Positions 1-6,199 of a stretch of DNA of 7,242 nucleotides are shown in pieces (position 1 is the stretch's first letter; each line of letters begins with the position of its first letter). The DNA lies in assembly GCA_034003745.1 (NCBI GenBank), contig JAVEYA010000111.1:1-7242 (forward strand). The letters run 5' to 3'. Under the pieces are notes generated by a model, which saw only the letters and a list, made by a program, of their open reading frames with translations, ran no database searches and was not told where the DNA came from. The translations under genes were made by a program, and so were the position numbers. Source of the stretch: JAVEYA01 sp034003745. Its GTDB lineage: Bacteria > Bacillota > Peptococcia > DRI-13 > PHAD01.

Positions 1-352
1 GCGTTTCCTTCAGTTCTTCTTTGCCCTCAACGTTGCTTAAAGCTTCCAGGCTCTGCCCCGAGAGTACCATGATGATGGTGTCCTCGAGTATCGGTAATTT
101 GGTTTGTAATTCTTCCCAAACCTTTTCATTACTTAACTCTATTGAAAACTTCGCTTTAATAAAATGGTTCAGCGTTTTGGCCACGTTAACGGTAAATTCC
201 TGGGTTTCATAAATCGGACCCAATTTTACTTCTTCTTCCCCAGGATTGCCATGGCTCAGGTTCATGGCAAAGATAAAGGCAACCGTCACCAAGATGAGAA
301 TCAGCACTATCAATAAAATAATAATGAGTTTACTTTTAAATGAAATGCTCAT
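1..352 (-). CDS. fliL: FliL, flagellar basal body-associated protein (3' end cut by window edge)
   Basis: About 117 residues are visible and the C-terminus lies beyond the left edge. The protein starts MSISFKSK, followed by one strongly hydrophobic segment (about residues 8-30), then a short acidic linker and an extracytoplasmic part containing LGPIYETQEFTVNVA and a long helical stretch. This is the FliL plan: a single-pass membrane protein whose outer domain resembles stomatin/SPFH domains and surrounds the stator, supporting torque. The ATG at 350-352 is preceded by AAAGGAG at good spacing, and motB ends only 18 bases upstream, so the two are co-transcribed. In related operons fliM and fliY follow, which would lie outside this window. 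The identification rests on the topology, the 'lg.i..t..F.VNva' pattern and the position after motB. Confidence 0.9.
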   Translation of the reverse strand, partial: MSISFKSKLIIILLIVLILILVTVAFIFAMNLSHGNPGEEEVKLGPIYETQEFTVNVAKTLNHFIKAKFSIELSNEKVWEELQTKLPILEDTIIMVLSGQSLEALSNVEGKEELKET

Positions 353-370
353 CGTTTTACTCCTTTATGT

Positions 371-1141
371 TCAGGGCTCGTTAAAGCCCAGGCTTTCCCT
401 GAGCAGCACCATATCCACCCGACGGTTCTTCCCCCGATTGGCCTCGCCGTCGTTGGGAGCAATCGGCCTGTATTCGCCATAGCCGACGGCGGAAAGCCTG
501 TCTCCGGGCAGTCCTTCATTGACAATAAAGCGCAGGACGTTGGTGGCCCGGGAGGTGGATAACTCCCAGTTAGACGGAAACCGCGGCGTATTGATGGGCA
601 AATCATCGGTATGACCTTCAATCCTCACCTGATTTTCATTTTCCAGCAATATCACTGCCACTTCCCGCAGGATTTCCCTGGAACCCGGCAGAAGGTCGGC
701 TTTGCCTTTTTCGAATAATACTGAATCCTGAAAACGCAAAAGCAATCCCCTTTCCTCCAGAGTCACGGTAATGCTGGTTTGCAAGCCTATCTCCGATAAA
801 TACTTCTGCAATTGCGACCGGATTTCTTCCAGTCTTTCGATCTCCTGCTGGTATTCCAGATAGCTTTGAATACTCTCATCGGCTAAGGTTTTGTCGTCTT
901 TCTCGGAACTCGGCCCGTCAATGCCCGGTAGCCCTTCCAGTACGCCTTCGTTGCCGTCCAGCGGTCCCAGGGCGCCCTGGAGGGAATAAACCACCGACTT
1001 CCATTTAGAGATATCCAGGGTGGAAAAAGAATATAACAATATGAAAAAGGTCAGCATCAGCGTAACCATATCGCTGTATGTTGTCATCCAAGCAGGCGAA
1101 CCGGGTTTTGGCTCTTCTTTCCTCCGAATTCTCTCACTCAA
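371..1141 (-). CDS. motB: MotB, flagellar stator subunit (PomB/MotS-like)
   Basis: This 256-residue protein is the peptidoglycan-anchoring stator subunit, which works with MotA as an ion channel driving rotation. A charged N-terminus leads into WMTTYSDMVTLML, where Asp24 is the conserved ion-binding aspartate at the base of the single membrane segment (about 25-40). A plug/linker region follows (about 41-95), then a short coiled coil (about 96-115) and an OmpA-like peptidoglycan-binding domain (about 125-248) with VRIEGHTDDLPI, NWELSTSRA and NRGKNRRVDM. The start is TTG at 1141; no ATG or GTG precedes the membrane segment, and the next ATG (residue 19) would remove the basic N-terminus. It overlaps the end of motA by 8 bases, which suggests translational coupling. 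The TYSD motif and the SFSTLDISKWK stretch after the membrane segment resemble PomB/MotS more than proton-type MotB. Confidence 0.96.
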   Translation of the reverse strand: MSERIRRKEEPKPGSPAWMTTYSDMVTLMLTFFILLYSFSTLDISKWKSVVYSLQGALGPLDGNEGVLEGLPGIDGPSSEKDDKTLADESIQSYLEYQQEIERLEEIRSQLQKYLSEIGLQTSITVTLEERGLLLRFQDSVLFEKGKADLLPGSREILREVAVILLENENQVRIEGHTDDLPINTPRFPSNWELSTSRATNVLRFIVNEGLPGDRLSAVGYGEYRPIAPNDGEANRGKNRRVDMVLLRESLGFNEP

Positions 1142-1925
1142 TTTCCTGCCCCTTCTTCCTGTCCTCCTCTAAGAGTTCTTTCTCTTCGGGCGTGAGGAAG
1201 GTTTTCATTTTTTCGGCCACAATACGTGGATTTTCTCCGGCCTGGATAGAAAGCACACCTTCAATAATAATTTCTTTTTGCATGATTTCTTCACTGCTTC
1301 TGAGCTTCAGTTTCCCGGCAATGGGTATAAAAATAAGGTTGGCCATGAGGGAGCCATAGAAAGTAGTAATCAGCGCCACCGCCATGCTCGGCCCTAGAGT
1401 GCTGGGGTCATTCAGGTTCTTCAGCATTAAGATCAGGCCGATCAGGGTTCCCAGCATCCCGTAAGCCGGGGCGGAAAGCCCCATCGCGTCAAGGATACCG
1501 TAGCCCACTTTATGTCTTTCTTCCATCATCAAAAGTTCAGCCTGCAGGATATTGCGGACGAGTTCCGGGTCGGTGCCGTCAACAATCAAATGAATTCCCT
1601 TTTTTATGAACTCGTCGTCACTGTTATCCGCTTCCTCTTCCAAGGCCAGGAGGCCCTCACGTCTGGCCTTCTCCGCGAGGCCGACAATAAACTTGATAAC
1701 GGTCAGTGACTCAAAAGTATTCGTTTGAAAGGCATTCCTGGTAATCTTCAGTACCCCCAGGACGTGCTTCAGTGGGTAATTAATCAGCGTGGAGGCCACC
1801 ACACCGCCCACAACAATCATGACGGAGGAGAAACTCCAGAAAGTCAAAAGACTCCCCTCCAGCAGAATGGAGATGACAATCAGTGCGACCCCTAAAATTG
1901 CCCCAATAATCGTTGCAAAATCCAT
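1134..1925 (-). CDS. motA: MotA, flagellar stator subunit (PomA/MotP-like)
   Basis: This 263-residue inner-membrane protein is the rotating/conducting stator subunit that pushes on FliG. Two N-terminal hydrophobic segments (about 4-22 and 31-50) precede a cytoplasmic loop with AEKARREGLLALEEEAD (Arg88/Arg89 and Glu96-98), the charged region that contacts FliG. Two further membrane segments follow (about 150-170 and 180-203). The conserved prolines are visible as Pro153 (SAPAYG) and Pro201 (IFIPIAGKL). Thr160 in GMLGTLIGL and the Thr187-Thr188 pair in ALITTFYG match positions lined with threonine in sodium-driven PomA/MotP; many proton-type MotA proteins have Ala at the first of the pair. The ATG is preceded by AAGGAAG with a 7-base spacer. 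flbD lies 67 bases upstream and motB overlaps its end by 8 bases. Family certainty is very high; ion type is inferred. Confidence 0.97.
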   Translation of the reverse strand: MDFATIIGAILGVALIVISILLEGSLLTFWSFSSVMIVVGGVVASTLINYPLKHVLGVLKITRNAFQTNTFESLTVIKFIVGLAEKARREGLLALEEEADNSDDEFIKKGIHLIVDGTDPELVRNILQAELLMMEERHKVGYGILDAMGLSAPAYGMLGTLIGLILMLKNLNDPSTLGPSMAVALITTFYGSLMANLIFIPIAGKLKLRSSEEIMQKEIIIEGVLSIQAGENPRIVAEKMKTFLTPEEKELLEEDRKKGQEIE

Positions 1926-1992
1926 AGCATATCTTCCTTACTTGAGTATTCTTGTTTTTACTACAAATTTCCTGTTTTATTTCCAAGAAATA

Positions 1993-2181
1993 TTAAAACT
2001 TCAGCATAATTTTTCTTTTATAGGCTATCACCAAATCAATGATCTCCTGCGGAGTCTCGCATACTACCAGTTTCTTGCCCCCGCTTAAAGTAATAATCGT
2101 ATCCGGCGTCTGCTCTGCCGTTTCAATCAAATCGGCATTCACCACCAATTCGGACCCGTTTAATTTTTTTACCGTAATCAT
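1993..2181 (-). CDS. flbD: FlbD/SwrD family flagellar protein
   Basis: This 62-residue protein reads MITVKKLNGSELVVN, then DLIE, TPDTIITLSGGKKLVV and a helical C-terminus with EIIDLVIAYKRKI. That matches the short FlbD family (not the Caulobacter transcription factor of the same name). The B. subtilis member SwrD (YlzI) increases motor power and is needed for swarming; its mechanism is unresolved. There is no membrane segment or signal peptide, so it is probably cytoplasmic. The ATG is preceded by AAGGA with a 6-base spacer. It sits directly upstream of motAB, which fits a torque role better than a hook role. Family members usually have a charged residue after GKK.VV, whereas here Cys41 occupies that place; this is a minor oddity. 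A long hairpin lies between flgE and this gene. Confidence 0.93.
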   Translation of the reverse strand: MITVKKLNGSELVVNADLIETAEQTPDTIITLSGGKKLVVCETPQEIIDLVIAYKRKIMLKF

Positions 2182-2222
2182 GGCTTGTCCTTCTTTCCGC
2201 CGTTTGTGTATACAGATTTATA

Positions 2223-2262
2223 GGACCCGGGTCTCCCGCTCAAGAGCGGAAGGCCCGGCTCC
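2223..2262 (-). promoter_or_regulatory. Long hairpin between flgE and flbD
   Basis: A near-perfect inverted repeat starts about nine bases after the flgE stop codon. Arms 2227-2241 and 2244-2258 pair over 15 positions with one G-U and one A-C opposition in the mRNA, and three further pairs (2223-2225 with 2260-2262) extend the stem past one mismatch. The loop is essentially the CAAG turn at 2241-2244. In the transcript the stem is followed by CUAUAAAUC rather than a U-tract, so it is not a standard intrinsic terminator. It could protect the 3' end of flgE mRNA, mark a processing site or reduce read-through into the motor genes; those roles are inferred. The pairing is seen directly. Confidence 0.7.
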
Positions 2263-2270
2263 CTAAAATA

Positions 2271-3761
2271 TTATCTTCTGAGGTTAACCAGCTCTTCTAA
2301 GATCTGGTCGGAAGTGGTAATGACCCTGGAGTTGGCCTGGAAACCGCGCTGGGTGATGATCATATCGACAAACTCCTGCGACAGGTCCACGTTGGACATT
2401 TCCAGACGCTCCGGGTTAATCATGCCCCGTCCCCCTACGCCGGGAATCCCTGTATCCGGTATGCCTGAGTTGTTGGAAGGACGGAACAGGTTGTTTCCTT
2501 CTTTCAAAAGGCCCGACGGGTTGGCGAAGGTGGCGATGGCAATTTGCGCCAGCGCGCGGTTTTGTCCGTTGGAGAAGTTGCCGGTAATGGTGCCCGTGGT
2601 ATCGATGGAAAGGGAATCCAGGTCGCCGGCTTTATAGCCGTCCTGGTGAAAACCGATGGCGGTAGAGTCCCCGGCATATTCGGTCAGGCCGCTGAAGTTG
2701 AGCTTTATTTCCAGGTTCTGCACACCCGCAATGCTAATAGTAGCATCGCTGATCGTCGTAAGGGCGGGGTTCGGCCGGCCGGTAGTCTTATCGAAAACAA
2801 TTTCGCCGGAACCGTTGCCGCCTGTCCCGAAGTTGACCACCGTATTGCCCAGTGGATCCGTGGTGGTGATGGAGCTGTTGATCTGCCAGGTGTTGTCGCC
2901 GGTCTTGGTATAATAGACCATCAGCTCGTGGATATCCCCGGAGGAATCATAGACCGTAATCGGTGAGGAATGGTTGGGCATAGTGTACTCGATATCGTAG
3001 GGCCCGTCTGCGGTTCCCGCATGAATAGTAACCTCACCTGTCAAATAATTAACTTCATAATGACCCGTTCCCGCTGGACCTTCGGTTAAAGTTGTTGCTC
3101 CCTGCGTTATCTTAACACCCGTAATTGGCAGTTTGACGGCATTTAAATTAATGTCTGGAGTAGCAGTTCCAGAGTTATGCACAACTCCTGTCAATACCCC
3201 GGTCAGCGGTTCGGCGCGCTGGTCCAGGTTCTTGTTGAAGATGGTCTCGGAGGTGGCTTTGGGCGGGGCGGTCATCAGGGAGGACAGGTTGATATCCACC
3301 AGCTTGCCGGCGCCGGAGGCGTCGATCACCCCGTTCTCGTCCGCCATATAGCCCTTGACCACCATACCGTTGCTGGTATTATAAAATGTTTTGCTCTGGT
3401 CAAAGTCGAAGTTGCCGGCGCGGGTATAGTAAATATCGTCGCCGATGCCGACCACGAAGAAACCTTCCCCGTCAATGGCCAGGTCCGTATTGACGCCGGT
3501 GGACTGGGGGCTGCCTCCGGTATGGATAACGTCGATGGAAGCAAGGCTCATGCCCAAGCCTACCTGCATGGGATTGGTGCCGGCTCGTCCGGCCTGCGGC
3601 GAAGAGGCGCCGCGCATCGTCTGGCTGAGCAGATCCTGAAAAGTTACTCTGCTCTTCTTAAACCCGATTGTGTTAACATTGGCAATATTGTTGCCGATCA
3701 CGTCCATTCTGGTTTGATGGTTTCTCAAACCGGACACCCCGGCAAACAGTGAACGCATCAT
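2271..3761 (-). CDS. flgE: FlgE, flagellar hook protein
   Basis: This 496-residue protein forms the curved hook (universal joint) and is exported by the flagellar type III system, with no cleavable signal. The N-terminal rod/hook signature is clear: LFAGVSGLRNHQTRMDVIGN, IANVNTIGFKKSRVTFQD and LSQTMRGASSPQAGRAGTNP, followed by STGVNTDLAIDGEGFFVV (about 87-104). The C-terminal signature is LEMSNVDLSQEFVDMIITQR and NSRVITTSDQILEELVNLRR. The middle (about 160-400) forms the exposed domains and includes an unusual stretch at about 188-258. Length is above that of enteric FlgE (about 400) and typical of larger Gram-positive forms. Two ATG codons stand in tandem; AGGAGG at 3771-3776 lies 9 bases before the first and 12 before the second, favouring the first. 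The RBS is among the strongest in the window, and hairpins flank the gene on both sides. Confidence 0.97.
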   Translation of the reverse strand: MMRSLFAGVSGLRNHQTRMDVIGNNIANVNTIGFKKSRVTFQDLLSQTMRGASSPQAGRAGTNPMQVGLGMSLASIDVIHTGGSPQSTGVNTDLAIDGEGFFVVGIGDDIYYTRAGNFDFDQSKTFYNTSNGMVVKGYMADENGVIDASGAGKLVDINLSSLMTAPPKATSETIFNKNLDQRAEPLTGVLTGVVHNSGTATPDINLNAVKLPITGVKITQGATTLTEGPAGTGHYEVNYLTGEVTIHAGTADGPYDIEYTMPNHSSPITVYDSSGDIHELMVYYTKTGDNTWQINSSITTTDPLGNTVVNFGTGGNGSGEIVFDKTTGRPNPALTTISDATISIAGVQNLEIKLNFSGLTEYAGDSTAIGFHQDGYKAGDLDSLSIDTTGTITGNFSNGQNRALAQIAIATFANPSGLLKEGNNLFRPSNNSGIPDTGIPGVGGRGMINPERLEMSNVDLSQEFVDMIITQRGFQANSRVITTSDQILEELVNLRR

Positions 3762-3769
3762 AATAAATG

Positions 3770-3776
3770 ACCTCCT
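3770..3776 (-). promoter_or_regulatory. Strong ribosome binding site of flgE
   Basis: AAGGAGGT-type sequence complementary to the 16S rRNA tail, 9 bases before the first of two tandem ATG codons. It supports the upstream ATG as the start and high translation of the hook protein. Confidence 0.8.
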
Positions 3777-3797
3777 TATTTTTTAAAAAAGACTCAG

Positions 3798-3852
3798 TGG
3801 CCGGTTTCTGTCTTTCACCGGCCAAGGGCTTCCTCGAAGAGGTCCAGCCCTT
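3798..3852 (-). promoter_or_regulatory. Two adjacent hairpins upstream of flgE
   Basis: The 99-base gap before flgE contains two adjoining inverted repeats. The first met by transcription pairs 3824-3830 with 3846-3852, with an inner stem 3832-3835/3839-3842 closing on GAA. The second pairs 3798-3805 with 3817-3824 (8 perfect GC-rich pairs) around an 11-base loop; the two share A3824 at their boundary. Seven bases after the second stem comes a run of six U (3785-3790), then A6 and the flgE ribosome binding site. This is somewhat like an attenuator or terminator, but the gap between stem and U-run is long. A 5' stabilising or processing role for flgE mRNA is the main alternative. Pairing is seen; function is inferred. 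Confidence 0.6.
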
Positions 3853-3860
3853 CATGTATA

Positions 3861-4256
3861 TCAGTTGATTACGGCGCTGTCGATATTGGTAAAGATGTTT
3901 TCTTTCCTGTTTTCGCCGTCTACCGCGGTAATAACGGTTTTGTTCTTTACGCTGACTACAAAAGCCAAATCATCCAGCAATACCAGAGATTCCCTGGCCC
4001 CTTTGGCCTGCGCCTTCTCTACAGCCTCATTCAGCCTGTTCAGCTGCTGCTTATCCATGGTGATGGAGCGGGCTTCCAATCTTTCCAAGGCATGGCGGGA
4101 AAACTTGATTTCCTGCTGCTGGTAAATTTCCTGCTGCAGCACCTGGTTAAAAGCCGGACCTGTTGCCTTCCCCTGCTCAAGTGCACTCTTCGGCGCAGCG
4201 TGGGGCTTTTGGATCGGCTGTATGGGCTGGGGCATAATAAAAGGCTTATCAATCAT
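3861..4256 (-). CDS. Conserved flagellar operon protein (TIGR02530-like), between flgD and flgE
   Basis: This 131-residue protein matches the small 'flagellar operon protein' usually found between flgD and flgE in Gram-positive and some other bacteria. Its N-terminal 45 residues are low-complexity and rich in Pro, Gln and Ala. The conserved core is KFSRHALERLEARSI (51-65), then a helix (LNRLNEAVEKAQAKGARE) and a strand-rich end with LVLLDDLAFVVSV and KTVITAVD. No signal peptide or membrane segment is seen. Its molecular role is not established; position suggests hook assembly, for example as a chaperone, export substrate or hook-cap partner. The start lies 3 bases after the flgD stop, with a weak AGGTG inside the end of flgD, so translation is probably coupled. 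The family call comes from the conserved core and its location, without a profile search. Confidence 0.88.
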   Translation of the reverse strand: MIDKPFIMPQPIQPIQKPHAAPKSALEQGKATGPAFNQVLQQEIYQQQEIKFSRHALERLEARSITMDKQQLNRLNEAVEKAQAKGARESLVLLDDLAFVVSVKNKTVITAVDGENRKENIFTNIDSAVIN

Positions 4257-4259
4257 CTT

Positions 4260-4739
4260 TTACACCTGCTTAATTAAACTGATTGCGGAAAGAGGGACTT
4301 CGTGCTCGCCGGCCACGACCACATAGGAGCCGTCAACCCGTTTCAAGCCTGTTACGATGGCGGTCTGCTGCTCACCGTCTTGTTCAAAGGTAATTTCCTG
4401 GCCCAAGAGCGCCAAGCTCTGATTAAACGCGCTTAAGGACATATATTCCATCATCAATCCCATGGCGTTAAGCATAATATCGCTTGTCTCCTGCTGGGAT
4501 TCGACCAGGGTCGTCATCCCGCCGGCCATGACCGTACTTAAGTTCTGGATCTGCTCCAGGCTGGAAAACTGGGCCATCTGCGAGATGAATTCCTTATCGT
4601 CCATCGGGTTCATAGCATCCTGGTACTGCAACTGCGTAACCAGAAGCTTTAAAAATTCGTCTTTACCCAGCATGGACTGTTCCTTCGCCGCTGCTTCCGT
4701 ATTGACGTAATTATACGTACCTACACCTGATACTGCCAT
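4260..4739 (-). CDS. flgD: FlgD, hook cap/assembly protein (short form)
   Basis: This 159-residue protein caps the growing hook and enables FlgE polymerisation. The N-terminal FlgD signature is plain: LGKDEFLKLLVTQLQYQDAM, then NPMDDKEFISQMAQFSSLEQ (about 24-63). The rest is a helical segment (about 65-110) and a short beta-rich tail (GQEITFEQDGEQQTAIVTGL and following). It lacks the full Tudor/Fn3-like C-terminal domain of the roughly 230-residue enteric protein, as is usual in Firmicutes (B. subtilis FlgD is also short). The reading frame stays open 18 codons further upstream into fliK, but AGGAGG at 4748-4753 sits 8 bases before the ATG at 4739, which fixes MAVSGVGTYN as the start. fliK ends 20 bases upstream. 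Confidence 0.95.
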   Translation of the reverse strand: MAVSGVGTYNYVNTEAAAKEQSMLGKDEFLKLLVTQLQYQDAMNPMDDKEFISQMAQFSSLEQIQNLSTVMAGGMTTLVESQQETSDIMLNAMGLMMEYMSLSAFNQSLALLGQEITFEQDGEQQTAIVTGLKRVDGSYVVVAGEHEVPLSAISLIKQV

Positions 4740-4747
4740 TTTTCTCA

Positions 4748-4753
4748 CCTCCT
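4748..4753 (-). promoter_or_regulatory. Ribosome binding site deciding the flgD start
   Basis: AGGAGG with an 8-base spacer to the ATG at 4739. The alternative upstream ATG at 4793 lies inside fliK and would add 18 residues unlike FlgD, so this site selects the shorter protein. Confidence 0.85.
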
Positions 4754-4759
4754 TTTTTA

Positions 4760-6118
4760 TTAAGCCAGATAATCTACCGCTCCCCCGCTCCATAAATTCC
4801 GGGGCTTGGAGCCGGCTTCCTGGATAATCCCGATCTCATCGGACTGCTCTTCGGCCGGCGCATAACCCTGCCGGGCCGGAGCGCCGGTTTGCCAGCTTTG
4901 CCTCTGCTGATAGGCCTCCTGATGAGCAAATTGTCCGCCGACTTCCACATTGATCTGCCCGTATTTAACACCCTGTTCACTGAAGTTTTGTTTGAGAGCG
5001 GGCATTTGGGAATCGATCAAAGCTTTGGACTCGGCGCGCTCCACCATAATCTTCACGGCGACAATACCGTCATGGGAACTTAGCCGCACCGTCACTTTAC
5101 CCAGGGATTTCGGCTCCAGCTGGATGATTAAATCCTGCGCGCCTTTGGCTGCCCCGGATTTCTGCAGCCGGGCTTTGATAATCTGCGGGAATTCCTCCGC
5201 CAGCTGCGAAGCCGGCAACTTTACCGGCTTTTCAGCCGTATCCAGGTCCCCTTTGGCGCCGGCTTGCTGCAAGATTTGCTCAAAATGTGCTTCCTGCTTA
5301 GCCGCACCTGCAGAGGGCTCCTCTTGAACTAATTCCGGCTTTATACTGTTTTCCCGGTTCATGCCGTTTTCCCTTGTACCGCCCTGGTCATGAGCAAAAC
5401 TGTTCTGGGCGGAGTGGGTAGATTTTCCCTGCTGAAGCGCTTCCTGCTCCGTGAGGATTTCCTGGGTCTGCGCCGCTTCCGCGTCTGCCGGGTTCTGTTT
5501 TATCGTCTTCTCCAGTGCGATTTGCGGGAAAATCCGGCCGGCCTCAACCTGCTGTGGGACGTCCTTCTCCTGTGCGTCCGAAACCATTCGGTTACCGGCT
5601 TTCGCCTGCGTTTCCGCCTGCAGCCTACTCTCCGCGTCCGTTTGTATATAATTCAGATTTGCGGTCCCGGCGCTATCTTCCCCTGCTGCTTTTACAGCCA
5701 AGCTACCGGCTTCGTTCAGTGCTGCCGCCCCTCCAGACAAAGCCTCCAGGTTCTGTCCCGGTATTTCTGCCGTTGACGCCTGAGCGTCCGGTGTGGAAAT
5801 ATTGGTTATCGGCGGGAGCGCTGCCTCCGGCATATCCGGAAGTACCCTTTCCCCAAGCTGTTCCACCGGCGGCTGAATCAACTGCAGTTGCTCCACTCCC
5901 AGCAGCCAGAATTCCAGCGGCACGGCGTCCGGCGTATTCCCGGCGTCGTCGGGAGACGCTTCCTCAGGCAACTGTTCCAAAACATTATCCTGGGTCATAT
6001 TCATCAAGAGCCCGAGAACGTCAGAAAAACCGCTGCCGGACGCCTTGGCGGCAACTTGCTTTGAAGCGCCGGATTGCGCCGCCGGTGGGGGCGATCCTGT
6101 TTGTATTACTGCGTTCAC
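4760..6118 (-). CDS. fliK: FliK, hook-length control protein
   Basis: This 452-residue protein (GTG start) is the secreted ruler that measures hook length and switches export specificity through FlhB. The long N-terminal and central part (about 1-300) is low-complexity, rich in Ala, Gln, Glu and Pro, as expected for a poorly conserved ruler. The conserved C-terminal Flg_hook domain (about 330-394) contains LIIQLEPKSLGKVTVRL, then GIVAVKIMVER, LKQNFSEQGV and INVEV. A Gln-rich tail of about 58 residues follows. An in-frame ATG at 6136 exists, but AGGAGG lies inside that extension, 7 bases before the GTG at 6118, so MNAVIQTGSP is the better start. It lies between the MotE-like gene and flgD, its usual place. 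Confidence 0.94.
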   Translation of the reverse strand: MNAVIQTGSPPPAAQSGASKQVAAKASGSGFSDVLGLLMNMTQDNVLEQLPEEASPDDAGNTPDAVPLEFWLLGVEQLQLIQPPVEQLGERVLPDMPEAALPPITNISTPDAQASTAEIPGQNLEALSGGAAALNEAGSLAVKAAGEDSAGTANLNYIQTDAESRLQAETQAKAGNRMVSDAQEKDVPQQVEAGRIFPQIALEKTIKQNPADAEAAQTQEILTEQEALQQGKSTHSAQNSFAHDQGGTRENGMNRENSIKPELVQEEPSAGAAKQEAHFEQILQQAGAKGDLDTAEKPVKLPASQLAEEFPQIIKARLQKSGAAKGAQDLIIQLEPKSLGKVTVRLSSHDGIVAVKIMVERAESKALIDSQMPALKQNFSEQGVKYGQINVEVGGQFAHQEAYQQRQSWQTGAPARQGYAPAEEQSDEIGIIQEAGSKPRNLWSGGAVDYLA

Positions 6119-6122
6119 TGTT

Positions 6123-6133
6123 TCACCTCCTTT
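6123..6133 (-). promoter_or_regulatory. Ribosome binding site deciding the fliK GTG start
   Basis: AAAGGAGGTGA, close to a perfect match to the 16S rRNA tail; its AGGAGG core is 7 bases before the GTG at 6118. A start at the ATG at 6136 would place this site within the coding sequence. Confidence 0.85.
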
Positions 6134-6199
6134 CATCGTGTGCTGGGTTCTATCTAACGTTCAGCAATGGTTCAGGTCCTGGCCGAACGAAGATTCGCA

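Noticed and set aside
1780..1986. Minus-strand 68-codon frame overlapping the start of motA
   Set aside because: It mostly overlaps the motA coding sequence in another frame and shows no conserved features; the AAGGAAG site is placed for motA.
1926..1992. Regulatory structure in the 67-base gap between flbD and motA
   Set aside because: The gap is AT-rich, with only a short repeated GGAAAT and the motA ribosome binding site; no convincing stem or promoter was seen.
2217..2243. Possible internal promoter before flbD (TTGAGC and TATAAA on the minus strand)
   Set aside because: The spacing is only 15 bases, the -35 matches four of six positions, and the -35 lies in the loop of the flgE-flbD hairpin. 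Chance is the simpler explanation.
3177..3752. Plus-strand open frame of 191 codons opposite flgE
   Set aside because: It lies wholly antisense to well-supported flgE, has Gly/Val/His-rich composition typical of a codon-bias shadow, shows no known motif, and has no convincing ribosome binding site.
3785..3824. Intrinsic terminator before flgE
   Set aside because: The stem is good, but the U-run begins seven bases after it and is followed at once by the flgE ribosome binding site within an operon. It is kept as a possible attenuator, not called a terminator.
6119..6199. Structured element in the gap between the MotE-like gene and fliK
   Set aside because: Only very short inverted repeats (such as CAGG-T-CCTG) are present, within chance expectation; the gap otherwise holds the fliK ribosome binding site.
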